In this document: piece by piece, positions 19,207-29,697 of the stretch | How the letters are laid out: each line of letters opens with the position of its first letter | Position numbering within the stretch: position 1 is the first letter of the stretch | NCBI RefSeq assembly: GCF_963678635.1 | Contig: NC_087071.1 | Coordinates: 25,675,821 to 25,739,820, forward strand | From: Symsagittifera roscoffensis | Lineage: Eukaryota > Xenacoelomorpha > Acoela > Convolutidae | Direction of reading: 5' to 3' | DNA length: 64,000 nucleotides | The notes under the pieces: generated by a model | What the model was told of the DNA's origin: nothing | Database searches by the model: none | Seen by the model: the letters and a program-made list of their open reading frames with translations, nothing else | Made by a program: the position numbers and the translations under genes

Positions 19207-20085
19207 AAGGCACTCAAAAATTGAGTGCCAAAGGAATTAAACGGAGTGCACAGAGAGAATTGGTCCACCAAACCTTCAGGGACACATTATTCACTGGAAA
19301 AACAATGAGAATTACAACTATAATATAGTTTCGAAAGGTCACACCAATATGACAGTGAAACAAAACAAACTTGCATTATCACCATTCGACTCAAAACGTT
19401 TTCTACTTTTCGACGGAATTTCGACAGTGCCCTTTGGCCATAAAGCCGCTGAAGAAAATGCTTTTCTAGAAGACATTTACATGGACACCGAGTGGGTCAA
19501 CTCATACAATGAAACTGATAACAGTTCTCCCGATTTTACACTTCCGGATTGAGGATTTTTACAGCGGCCCTACGCAGAAGCAGAGCTGCAAGAAGAAGAA
19601 GAAGCTTCTAGTAGCCGAGTCCGTGAACGTCCCCCTATAAAAAAACCATTTATTTTATCTGAAGCTTCAGAAGAACGACCATCTAAAAAACAGCGCAAAG
19701 AAAACCAAAACAATAAACATTAAAGTCTGAAACATACATTTTCAGATGATTTTTACTGTTCGTCCTTTTTATACTTCGACTTGTATATGTTTTGGTTTTT
19801 ACCAATTTACAACTAATAAAATACTCGTATTGAGCTCAATCACTGTTTTAACATAAATAGCTTCAGGCAAATAAACTAGTAGACGCAAACCAAGTGTTAA
19901 TTCAAACAAATGTGTGAAATCCTTAGGCTTGTTTTGAATAACAAACTTTAATAGCATGACAAATCTTTGACGAAAAGAAAGAAAGCCAGGAAATGATATC
20001 CACATGAAACTAGGACGAAAAAAGAAAAGTTCAGGAATTAGGACGATTAATTTTAATTATCGCGGGAAAAGGGACCGCTTTCAAA

Positions 20086-20320
20086 GGAATTAGAAGAAAT
20101 TATTGTATCGCGTCCCGGTTGTTGAGCTCAGCTTAACAAGATCCTAAGGAGGGGGTCTTTTACTTTAGGGGTGGGAACTTGCGATCATTTACAAAATCCT
20201 AGGATAGGGGTCCTCTAAAAAATTAAGGACCCCTTTCCTAGGATTTTGCTTTACGTGAGGACCCCCCCCCCCCTTAGGAAGGACCCCCCCTTAGGATCCG
20301 GGACACGATACAATACTACT
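20086..20320 (-). repeat. Right terminal inverted repeat of Polinton
   Basis: Reverse complement of 2064-2305, with a shorter G/C run and a few substitutions. Ends ...CAATACTACT at 20320. Confidence 0.95.
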
Positions 20321-20326
20321 ATCCTC
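20321..20326. repeat. Polinton target-site duplication, right (ATCCTC)
   Basis: Exact copy of 2058-2063 directly outside the right terminal repeat. Confidence 0.95.
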
Positions 20327-21134
20327 TCGTGTCGGATGTGAGCGAAATGGTGCGAAGCAGAGCAAGCGTGTTTTACTTGCCATTGCTTTGTTACTTAATG
20401 TCGATTGTTGAGACGCTTAATACCCTCACATGAAATTAAGAGTCGGTCATCGCCGTGAAGCGACGACGTGGGTATAGCGAGCCCATCGGCGACTTTTTAC
20501 CAAAAATCTCAATTTCTAAACTAATTTTGAAACTTTGCCAGTTTTCACTTTTCTTTAGTTTTGCGGAAGATTTTTTGATATGGTTGTCTTTTGTAGCGAG
20601 TTTTCGCGGTACCGAAAAACTTGAAAAAACGGCCCATAGGGATCATATTGAAATTTATCTTAAAACCTCAATTTCCACCTGCAGCTGCCGTAGGAATTCA
20701 TCTCATTGAGTAACTGTTGCAAATTTGTCTAGAGAATGAGCAGAATTTTTCAAATTGCGCAATTGAAAAAATCAAAAAATCCGACCAGTCATTTAACAAA
20801 ATTTGGGAAATGTTTCCAGTTTTTACCTCAGAACAAAATTTGTTTTAAATACTCATAAATCTTATTGTACAACTTGACTAAATGACCAGAAATTGGACTT
20901 CTTCTGTGATTTAACCCATCCGACATACCACTGACTATTTGACAAATTTGTTGAACTTTTCGCGCCTTCAGCCCTTCTGCGAATGATTTATAACAGCTAG
21001 AAAATTTATAATAGCTCAGTTTTAGGACCACTTTGACAGCTATAGTTAGGTTTGCGATAATAAAGACGCAATAAATTTCGCTCTCTTAGAGGGTCGCAAT
21101 ACACTTCGTTCTAATTACTTTAACTAAATCTTTC
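20327..21134. other. Intronic spacer between Polinton and LTR element
   Basis: About 800 bp of the original GPCR intron (continuous with sequence left of 2058 before Polinton insertion). No gene or repeat recognised. Confidence 0.5.
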
Positions 21135-21138
21135 CAAA
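21135..21138. repeat. LTR element target-site duplication (CAAA), low side
   Basis: CAAA abuts the 3' LTR and is repeated at 40042-40045 beyond the 5' LTR. Four bp fits Ty3/Metaviridae-type integration. Confidence 0.8.
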
Positions 21139-21548
21139 TGAGTTATAATCGATGGGTATAACTCATAGAGTAATTTCGGATAGGGTACACCGTCTGCTCG
21201 TCACGCTATCTTATTTTCGGCCGGATAGATTCGTGCAACTTCTTAGTCTAATACCGATCCTAATCTTACTCTTATACTATCTAGTCTCAGGTTGTTTAAC
21301 TAGTCTCTGCTAGGCTCAATAGATCTAGGGTATACTGGTTTATTGCGGCTGCTGAAGTACTCGGGAGAGTTCAACTAATTTCTAAGTTAAATTCAAATCT
21401 CTCTGGTGCTGAAATTACAAGTAATTTCAGCACTTACAAATAAGTGGATTGTTAGTTAGATGGATCATGATTGGTTAATATTAAATACTTTACATTGGTA
21501 AAATATCTAATTTATCCAATCATAAAATGTAGTTTAGATCAGGTTCCA
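21139..21548 (-). repeat. 3' LTR of giant retroelement
   Basis: 410 bp, nearly identical to 39629-40041. Contains a TATAAG box (reverse complement of 21271-21276), an AATAAA, and a perfect 13-bp-arm hairpin at 21406-21433. Confidence 0.95.
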
Positions 21549-23139
21549 CCCATCCGGGTTTTACAGAGTTTTTTAGAATAGTTTTTCTGCAATTCGAAAG
21601 ATGGATGATGGACGTTGGTATTTGGCGAACATCTTATTTCTTCTGGGTTTTCTTATTAGAGAAGTCCCAGATTCAATCATTGTGTCTTCTCAAGACAACG
21701 ACTGGGTTTTCGCAACAAACTCAAATCTGATTTCAGAATGGTTGGCTATGTCAGGTTTTTCTGTTTCATTGGTGAGAACTTCTTTGTGTTTGACCTTGTC
21801 TGGGAATGGCGTGGAGATTGTGCGTGGAGGGGATGCCTGGTTACTCGGATCTGTACGTATACTTGAACATCGAGGTGGTCATTGGTCTAGTTCAATGAAG
21901 TCCTTTTCTGCGAAGTCAAGTCGTACTCTAAATCCTTTGAGTTGTGATTGTGGGCGGCATATTGATTGTAGTTGGCCATTCTTTCTCGAGTGTAGTAGGG
22001 TCGTTTTGTCTTTGGATGTTCGTCCTTGGTGTTGTATTCTGATCTATGTATTGCATAATGTAATTTACATTTTATAAAACTTTTATTAGTTTAATATTTT
22101 TTAATTATGATTTTAGTTAGTTGTTTTCACAAAAGCTTTTTGTTTTAGTTCAGTTATTTTGAAGAGTTACTCACCCTTGAGTAGCTCTTATTAAAAATAG
22201 GAGTGTGGTCACAAAGCGTGGATGTAGCACGGTGGGTTAGGCCGGCTATAGAGCATGCTCAGGACGTCCTTCCTGGTGGGTTAGGCCAGGAGTGGGAGTA
22301 TGATTGCATGCGGTTTTTGTGAGAGGTCCTGTTATGTGACAACGTTTTATGTTGGGTTTGTTGTGGTTTTTCTTATGTTTTGTTGGTTGTGTCCTTTTTT
22401 CAAAAATCAAATTGTTTGTGGTATGGGTTTGTCTTTCGACTTTTTTGTGTTTTATTATTTCTTTCTTAGACTTTATAATAGTCTTCAAAAGAATAAATTA
22501 TCCAGTTTTAAACTGGGTTAATCCGGTTTGGGTACCGTTGGTTTCCTTTTCTTAGTCATGCTGTTATGCTATGTGTTGTGGTGTTTAGTAAGCTGCATTG
22601 GTTAGTTTTGTTTAGTATATAATTCCTTTCCAACCGGGTTAAAGTAAAGTTTGAAACATGTTATCTTGTGTTAGAGTTATCGAGTGTGAAAGCTTGGAAC
22701 TGAAATTCATTACTTTAAACAATTCTTCGTGGGCGAGCTGTGCGAGTTTGGATAGAATTTTTATGCGAGTGAATGAAAATATCAAAAGGTTAGTACTGCT
22801 TTTGCTTCTTATGAATTTACTACATAGAATTTTAATTTTACTGCTAGTTGTTGGGGGAAATTAAGTTACAAATTTTCATCATTATTAGATTTACTGCTGG
22901 TGGGGGAAAAATTTATAAATTAATTTACTGCATTGGTATTATATTTATTTAATTGTTGGTGCAAAAATTTAATAGGGTCTTAAACAGTTTTGAAGAAGTT
23001 TGCTATTTTTTATTTTTCTTTTGTGAATTTTTCAGATGATCTAGGATGAAGGCTAAAATTCTAAAGAAAACATGGATAAAGAATGGTGAGTTTCTAATGT
23101 TTGAATTAATTAGTAATATGTATAATTCATACTTACCTG
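21549..23139. other. Non-coding 3' region between last gene and 3' LTR
   Basis: About 1.6 kb. It includes repeated GGTGGGTTAGGCC (near 22231 and 22278) and repeated TTACTGCT..GGGGGAAA blocks (near 22840-22910). A 158-codon plus-strand ORF (21601-22077), antisense to the element, and short minus-strand frames overlap; neither is recognisable. It may contain export, packaging or polypurine-tract signals. Confidence 0.5.
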
Positions 23140-24947
23140 TTAGTCGTCGGGGAAGAAACCGTGGGGGAAAATGTCGTGGATGAGATCTGAAGTTGTTAGT
23201 AGTTTGGCTAATATGCGGATGATATTTTTAGTTTGAAGCAGTGGCCAAAGCAATTGAAGTGCCTTAATGGTGGTTAGTTCTTCAGTGCCAACTGCAAATT
23301 CATAAGGTGTGTTTTGGATTAGATTATATAATTTGTGGTTGAATTTAGTGTTATGGATGAATTCTAAAATGGGGATTTCTATAGGTTGTACAAACTCGTG
23401 TGGGATGAGGAAGGGTCGGGATTCTTCTGCGTTGAAGGTCTTGGTGATGGGACAAAAGATATACATTTGGGTTATGGGATCATAATTTCGAAGAATACCA
23501 TGAAGGTTAGTATCTTTAATGCAATATGTGAAGTTAAGAAAGAATGGTGAGGTGTATTTGGAATTGATGAATTGAAAACGATGGTGTGGTTGTCTGGAGG
23601 GAGTGTGTAGGTCAAAGTGATTTTGGATGAAACGATAATAAGTATATGTGTGTGTTTGTTTAGTGCGCAACATAATATCGTGTGAGCAGTGCAAATCTCT
23701 TTCATGTGGTGCAAGGAAACGAAAGGTTAGTGAAAATATTTGGAAGCGTTCTTTAAAACTTTCGTAGGCTTGCGTGTCTGATAGTGCTTCTGAGATAATG
23801 TGGTCAAACTTGCGATCGAAGATATTTAGTGTAAATACATATGGTGTTTTAATGAAAAATTTCTCGGTGATTTGTGGGTTAGCGAAGCGATCGTCGTCTA
23901 AGAATTGATCTTGGTTAGTTCTGATGATGTTATGATCGTAATATTCTAGTGTATATTCATTAGCTCGGGGTGCAGTGTGTGTTTTTAGTGATTTTTGTAT
24001 CCAATGTAAGTAAATTGTCTAGGTGTTAGTGGTGTAGTGAGTCGATATAGCATGTCCTTATTTCGTTCTATATCGATATGAGTGTTAGATAAAGGTAAGC
24101 AAAGGGGATTTGTAAAATGATAATATGAGGTCCAAGGAAGGGTAGGCATTAAAACGTATTCGTCTACAAAGTTACGTGTCTCGTTAGTGTCATGAGGGGT
24201 GTTTAAGGTGTATTGTGGAAATGAGGGTAAGGTAATAGCTAAAAATTCTTTTGTGTTAGTGTGTTGTGGATGGTTGATATATTCACGGGCTGTTCCTGGT
24301 TTCGCTGGGAAAGGATGGTTGGGGAACTTCCTTTTAAAAGTGCGGTAAGCTCTATTAGTGCTGAGTGAAGATACAGTAGTTGTGGATGATGGTGCTAATG
24401 AATCAGTATAAATTGAAGAGGGTGTAGGGGTAGGAGGGTTGGATGAATCTATTGTGGATGAGATTTGGTTTATGGTTGGGGTGTCAAGGTGATAGGATTG
24501 TTGTTGTAGGGTAATGAAATTATCTAGTTCTGGGGAGATTCGGGGGGTGTCTGAAGAATGAGATGATTGGTTTGAGTGAAGTGAGGAGTAGGTTGGAGTG
24601 ACTTGGGAAGCATAAGAAGGTGTAGAATTGGTTGGGTCAGGGTTATTTGGTAGTATGGGTTGAAAAGGGGGTTGGGAAAAATTTAAGGGATTGGTGTGAA
24701 AATTATTTGATGGAGATGGTTCAGAGTCGGCAAATTCATCGGGGGTTTCAATATTCGGGTTATTGAGTTGTGAGATGGAGTATAAAACTGAGATGTGTGA
24801 ATTAGTATCGGAATTCATGCCGGATGTTACATTACTGGATGGGAAATCGGGTGGCGGAAAAGCAAAAAGTGGTATTATTGGGATTGGAGTGGTGAGGTTG
24901 GTTGGGTGGGAATTTGATCGGTGTAGGGATCCAAGTTTTCGGCTCAT
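23140..24947 (-). pseudogene. Post-env accessory gene (about 600 codons), frameshifted
   Basis: Starts with an ATG overlapping the env stop (ATGA). The first part (24947-23985, 320 aa) has a Ser/Pro/Thr/Asn-rich, probably disordered N-terminus and an ordered C-terminal region with many Pro, Tyr and His. It ends YKNH just as another frame continues from about 23994 to 23140 with similar composition and no stop, so this is probably one gene broken by a single-base frameshift near 23990; two genes cannot be excluded. No signal peptide, membrane helix or known domain. Retroelements rarely carry a gene downstream of env; complex retroviruses do. Confidence 0.6.
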
Positions 24948-27560
24948 CGTGGGCTAAAAAAATTATTTTTTTGAGACTGAAAAGCGGTGGTATGGGGTTG
25001 TTCTATAATTTGTTCATAAGTATTTTCATCTTGTGAGTGGTGTGGCATTATATGTTGGATGGGACTTTGTGATATGGTTGGTCTAAAATTATTATGTGTT
25101 ATGGCTAAATTTCGAAAATTACGTGGGACTAGGGATAATGGATGGGTATGTGGTAGGGGTGGTAACTGTGGTGCTGTTGGTGTTGTGTCTGCATTGTTAT
25201 GTTCTTCGTCGTATGTGTTCTGTCTTGTTGCTACTTTTGTGTTATATTCTTTTATTTGTGCGTCTAAAAGAATTTTGTTTATAGATGTAGAAAATATTCC
25301 AAAAAATCCTGCAAATAGTATGCGTGCTACACTTGCTTGTCTATTGACTTGTGTGTGTATAGCACATGTGTTATAGATTCCTTTTAAGAGTGAAAAAAGA
25401 AATCCAATAAAGTTAAACATTGCGTATAAAATAGTTAGTTTTTCTAAGATGTAGTAGGGCCATCCTAGAAAATCAAGAATTTCATTCTTGAGTGTAACAA
25501 AGCTAAAAATATTGATAGGTGATATATCTTGGGGACGGTATTTTTCACCGTTTAGATATATATATAATCTTTAATGTCTTTAAAATATCCGCTATAGTCT
25601 TGCGTATAGATGTCTGCAAATCCTGCGGTTTCGGCAAGTTTGCGTAAGTTTTGGTCAATTGATTGTCTTTGTATTGTGTCCATTTGTGTTAATAATTCCT
25701 GGAATTGTTGTGTTCTAATGTGATGTTGAATATCTGATTTTGAGTATATTCCTATTGATTGTAAGTCTATATTTGGGTTTCGAGCGATAGCGCGAATTCT
25801 TTCTGGTGAAAATTTTTTGAGTGATTGCATTAATGTGGGATATGGGGTGAGAAGGTAATATTTATCTTCATCAGGGTTTAGTTGTACTACGTTGTGGCTA
25901 TTTTCTGATCCACATGGAACTGCGGTATCCCAGAAATAGGTTCTTCGTGAAAGTGTGTCAACGAAATGTACTTTATTCTTATAAATGATAGGGATTCTTT
26001 TATAACATCGTTTATCTTCAAAAACGTATAGTGGTGATACTTTTTTAGTACAAGTATAAAACCATAAGATGTTTCCTTCATAGTCTAAAAAATTTGATCT
26101 ATTTCCTGATAGTAAATATCCTGCGTAGGGTATTTTTAATACTGCTAGTGCAAGTGATTGTAATATTTGTGTTCTTTCTAATTCGCATAGTTGGTGTAAT
26201 GTTTCTAATTCGGAGAGTGACATTTCTTGAAAAATTCGGCTAATCGTGTAGTCTAGTTTCATATCTAAGTGAATATCATAGTGGATATTACCAAAATATG
26301 TACTATTCATTAGTGATAGTTCTTGTAAACGTGTGCTTTGATCGTTTTGGGGTTTTAAATGTCCACCAGGTTGACCTGTATTCTTTTGAAAATTAACTGG
26401 TATATATGATGTTCCTTCGTTTAGGGGATGACTTGTGGCGTATGGGTCGACTTTTATTTTTCCAGTGGTCATGTCGAATCCATTTTCGTATTCAACTAAT
26501 ATTTCAGAGTATTGTGTTTTGTGAAGTGGGTTTCTGTATTTACATGCAAGTTCTGTTTCTTGATATATTTGAAAACGTGTTAATTTATTTTCTATATTAT
26601 GAATGTTTCGAAAATTAGAACTTATTTTTCGTAATGGATTTACTTGTTCATATGGTATTGATTGTATAAAATATTTTTCGTGAAATTTTATCATACGAGC
26701 GTGTATTTTTGCTACTTGAAATGTTGTACATGTGTCTTCGGGGAACCAAACAATTGTTGCTTGTGTTCTGGTTGTAGGGTCGCAATAACCTTCGTCGTTT
26801 TTACAAGGTAATCTAATTCCTTGATAAATCATTGTGTTGTCTGATAAATCTCGTGTGAGTTGTATTTTTTCGAGTTGTATTTTCCAATCGAAAAACATTA
26901 TTTCTTGGTATCCTTTATTTTTTGTGTCTGCTTTGCAGTTTGATGGGTCATTTATACCAATGTGTGGTATACAGTGTTTATCGTGCATGTCATAGGTTAA
27001 TCGTCCGTGTGCGCCGTTGTATGGGTATTTTTCATCTAATTTTATATGTCCTTGATATCTTTCAAGTTCTGCTTGATGTACAGAATCTGAAAAATTTGGA
27101 AATATACTAAATTTCTATCTGTGTTTTTATTTTTTGTGATGTTTAGTCGGAGTAACTCGTTTTTACAATCTTCGGGATTGAGATGTAAAAGTCGTTCTAT
27201 ATTACTCTGGTAGAATGATTCATGGTCAAGTCGGTTTTTATTTCCTTTTGAGACTTGTGAACAATGTACTTTCTTTTCAGAAAATGTTGCTGTGAATTTA
27301 TATCCTATAACTGTAGTTGCTCGGGCTTTTGAATAAAGTGTTGCTATGACATTTGTAGTTTCTATGGCTTGGGGTTCTGTTTCGCACTGTGATACTTGAT
27401 TTATTGCATACTTGTGTAGTGTTTTTTGTTCGTTTTCTTCACAATCGTAATGTGTTACTAATAAATCTTGGGGTCCTGTGCGGGGAGAAGGGTTTATGTT
27501 TTGATTTGAGATTACTAGAAAAAGGAGTTGGAGAAAAATTAATAATTTTAGAATATACAT
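24944..27560 (-). pseudogene. env: Env-like transmembrane glycoprotein, frameshifted
   Basis: Begins with an N-terminal signal peptide (KLLIFLQLLFLVISNQ), followed by a Cys-rich ectodomain (for example DKHCIPH, CKNDEGYCDP, EDTCTTF, FYTCTKK, KRCYKRIP, AVPCGS) and, near the C-terminus (25420 downward), hydrophobic segments and a Pro-rich cytoplasmic tail. Two small lesions split it: a frameshift near 27085-27090 and one in a TA microsatellite near 25556-25567 just before the membrane region. The ATG overlaps the stop of the upstream start-less frame. I cannot assign the fusion class (gB-, Gc-, F- or retroviral type) by eye. Function expected: cell entry or transmission. Confidence 0.75.
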
Positions 27561-28684
27561 GTGTATGATAATCCTGAGTATGGGTTATAAAATGTGATGT
27601 AACCAATTGTTTTTTTGGTATATCTGTCGTATTTATATATTATTTCAGTGGTTATAAATGGTGGTGGTAGTGATTGAGCTGTTATGTTTGGTGGGTTTAA
27701 TGGGTAGGGATGTTGAGTAATGTTGTTTAATTTAACTGTGATTTCAAACTTTAATTGTAAACTGTTTTGTTGGAGTATTTGGATATTGTGATCACGGATA
27801 TCGTCGTGAATGTCTTGTCGGTATTGTAATCTATTAAGTGCCCAGTTGTGGAGGCGATTACTTTCTAGATGTTGTCCAAATAATGGTGGAGGGGCTGTAA
27901 ATGTATTCCAATCTAGTCTTAAAGGGATATTTGTTGATGATTGTTCTCGATATCTTGCGTCGAGATTATTTGGAAAATTTAAGTTAAAAGGTGGTGGTGA
28001 AATCTGGCTTATTGATGGTGTTGATGGTAGTGATAATGTTTCTGGTAGTGATGAGGATGTTGTTGTATCCGTAGAAATATCTATTGGATCATTGACTAAA
28101 TTTAATTCACCTTGTGTAAATGAATGTGTTGTCCAATATGGTAGTCGTGATGCCTGGTTTGGGGGGTTAAAGGGATTTTCACGTATTTGTTCAGATGTTG
28201 GTGTTGAAGCTAAGTAATCTGATGGTAGGCTTGAGGTGCTACGTTGTGAAAGAAGCGTAGGGGTTTCTGGTAATATACCAATGGGGTTTTCTGGAGTGTT
28301 TTGTGATGGGGATTGAGGTATATCAAAATGAACTCGGGGAGTTAGAAAATTCCTGTTCCGTCGAGGATGTATAATTTGTCTATTTATTTCGACTGTATTT
28401 TGGTTTTGACTAGGATTTCTTATTCTACTTAATTCTTGTGGTAGTGTTGGGTATAAGTTATATGTTGGTTCGCTTAGAGGTGCTTGTCGTTGAACTGGTT
28501 CTAGTGGTTCTGATAAACGAGCGTGTCGTTCTTCAAAAGTGTATGGGTTATCTTGAAAGGAAATTCGTGTAGATGTTTGAGGATTATTGGTAGTTGAAGG
28601 TGTTGTTGGGGTATCTTGGGATGATGTCGGTGAAGACTGACTTGGTGACTTTTGGGTAGCAATTTTTGATAGCTTTTGGTCTAT
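27548..28684 (-). CDS. 378-codon frame without start codon (spliced or frameshifted gene)
   Basis: Open frame on the minus strand with no ATG, TTG or GTG seen in frame. The product is rich in Pro, Ser, Thr, Gln and Asn, with an ordered C-terminal part (LNRLQYRQDIHDDIRDHN, then GYITFYNPYSG) ending at TAA 27548-27550. It is flanked upstream by possible acceptors: CACTAAAAG ending 28686, or TTCTTTTCTTAG a little further. A donor CAG/GTACGA ends exon sequence at 28901 in the 71-aa ORF, in phase with the first acceptor. Expression therefore most likely needs splicing; +1 frameshifting from the 58-aa ORF is an alternative. Function unknown. Confidence 0.6.
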   Translation of the reverse strand: MDQKLSKIATQKSPSQSSPTSSQDTPTTPSTTNNPQTSTRISFQDNPYTFEERHARLSEPLEPVQRQAPLSEPTYNLYPTLPQELSRIRNPSQNQNTVEINRQIIHPRRNRNFLTPRVHFDIPQSPSQNTPENPIGILPETPTLLSQRSTSSLPSDYLASTPTSEQIRENPFNPPNQASRLPYWTTHSFTQGELNLVNDPIDISTDTTTSSSLPETLSLPSTPSISQISPPPFNLNFPNNLDARYREQSSTNIPLRLDWNTFTAPPPLFGQHLESNRLHNWALNRLQYRQDIHDDIRDHNIQILQQNSLQLKFEITVKLNNITQHPYPLNPPNITAQSLPPPFITTEIIYKYDRYTKKTIGYITFYNPYSGLSYTCIF

Positions 28685-28700
28685 TCTTTTAGTGAAAAAG

Positions 28701-28877
28701 TTAATGTTTATTAAAGTATTCTTCTAAGAAAAGAATTAGGAGGATTGTTGCTAGAGCGAATGTGATGATTGCTTTCTTTATACATTTGCATATAGTCAAA
28801 ATGAGGGATGATAGAAATGTTATGAAAATTACAAATAGTAGAAAAATATCAGTTCTACTGAAAATAGTTCGTATCAT
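28701..28877 (-). CDS. Small two-helix membrane protein, 58 aa
   Basis: ATG-started ORF with two hydrophobic segments (IFLLFVIFITFLSSLILTI and IITFALATILLILFL) separated by a short basic loop (CKCIKK), which suggests a viroporin-like or helper membrane protein. It ends within sequence overlapping the start of the start-less frame, in a +1 relation. It would be removed if the 28900/28686 intron is used, so it may belong to the unspliced transcript. Confidence 0.45.
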   Translation of the reverse strand: MIRTIFSRTDIFLLFVIFITFLSSLILTICKCIKKAIITFALATILLILFLEEYFNKH

Positions 28878-28887
28878 TTAGACAATT

Positions 28888-29103
28888 TTATAAATCGTAC
28901 CTGTGGATATAATCAAGGGTTTTTGAAAGTTGGAGAAATAGTTCGAATATAGTGTAGAAAATTAAAAAAATATTACAAAAAATGATTAAGAGTATTAGAA
29001 AAGATTCAAGGATATCAAAAAGAAATATTATGAAAGTTTCAAGTATCGTAAAAAATTGTTTGAGGTTTGTGATAATTTTAGTGACTGTTTGATAGAAGAG
29101 CAT
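28888..29103 (-). CDS. Small hydrophobic ORF, 71 aa, possible 5' exon
   Basis: Almost entirely Phe/Leu/Ile-rich (ETFIIFLFDILESFLILLII and following), so probably membrane-embedded. Near its 3' end a consensus donor CAG/GTACGA occurs. Splicing there to 28685 would fuse the N-terminal hydrophobic part to the start-less 378-codon frame in phase. Alternatively it is a stand-alone peptide or low-complexity coincidence, given the T/A-rich sequence. Confidence 0.4.
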   Translation of the reverse strand: MLFYQTVTKIITNLKQFFTILETFIIFLFDILESFLILLIIFCNIFLIFYTIFELFLQLSKTLDYIHRYDL

Positions 29104-29697
29104 TTAAGAAATGGCTTCGTGATCGAATATTTTTTGTTGTTTGGGGCAATTTTCAAGTGTGGTCGGATTATTTATTAGTTTTTTGACAAGTGGGTTGAGT
29201 TTTGTAAAAAATTGTTGGGGGCAATTTTTATGGTGATCGGGAGGTCTTCTTTGTCTTTATTTTCATTTGTCAAATGATCTGGGGTATTTTTGAGATTTTT
29301 ATACTTTAGGCTAAATAAAATGGTCGTTCTTTTACTTTAGGCTAATTTAACATATTTGTTTGGGGGGTATTTGAGGGCTGAGTTGGGGAAAAATTGTTGA
29401 TCTTTGGTTTATTAGATAAGGGAGGGTTATGATATTATGGTGATATTTATTTTAGTTGTCAAGTTGGAGTGGTTTGCTTATTTTTGACCTGGAGGTCGTA
29501 GAGTTATAGTTATAGATATGCCTGGAGTTTAATATTTTTCGTCTAGTTGGTTTGTGTTAAAGTTATAGAAGGTGACGGATTGGATGAATCCTATTGGCTA
29601 ATTTTGAACTAGAATCGCTGCGTGTTTATCAGCATGTTAACTTGAAAAATGAAAGTGTGAAATGTTTCAGAGGTGCAAAGATTTTTAAATGTAGAAT
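29104..29697. other. Non-coding stretch after integrase
   Basis: About 600 bp lacking an ORF in the element's orientation. Contains a short direct repeat TTTACTTTAGGCTAA-like at about 29300-29345. Could hold splice or cis signals for the downstream genes. Confidence 0.45.

Larger units (their letters stand above)
15146..19723 (+). pseudogene. polB: Protein-primed family B DNA polymerase, broken
   Basis: Replicative polymerase of the Polinton. Three C2H2 zinc fingers lie at the N-terminus (first C-x2-C...H-x4-H at about residues 12-34). Exo I motif FDLES is near 16650, an Exo II-like HNLSNYD near 17063-17090, and Exo III YHDLYLTTD near 17567. Polymerase motif A is DANNLYG, motif B is the KLIVNSAFG region, motif C is YSDTDS. 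Two introns (16186-16306, 18878-19206) are inferred. Lesions: frameshift near 16965-16972, in-frame TGA 17660-17662, frameshift at a T-run near 18671-18676, frameshift near 19315-19327, in-frame TGA 19550-19552; the frame then runs to TAA at 19721. Motifs are otherwise conserved, so decay is recent. Confidence 0.9.
2064..20320 (+). mobile_element. Maverick/Polinton, 18.26 kb, complete ends
   Basis: Bounded by terminal inverted repeats starting AGTAGTATTGTATCGTGTCC, flanked by a perfect 6-bp duplication. It encodes the full hallmark set: retroviral-type integrase, A32/FtsK-type ATPase, adenain/Ulp1-type protease, jelly-roll major and minor capsid proteins, and protein-primed PolB. Most genes are on the plus strand, tightly packed with short overlaps; only two accessory genes (10948-11971) run opposite. 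All genes except PolB appear open. PolB carries three frameshifts and two stops, so the element cannot copy itself autonomously. It lies in an intron of the minus-strand GPCR gene. Gene content resembles the Polintons of animals called adintoviruses. Confidence 0.97.

Noticed and set aside
17660-19552. TGA recoding (selenocysteine or alternative code) in PolB
   Set aside because: PolB also has three frameshifts, and other genes in the Polinton end with TGA, so ordinary decay is simpler.
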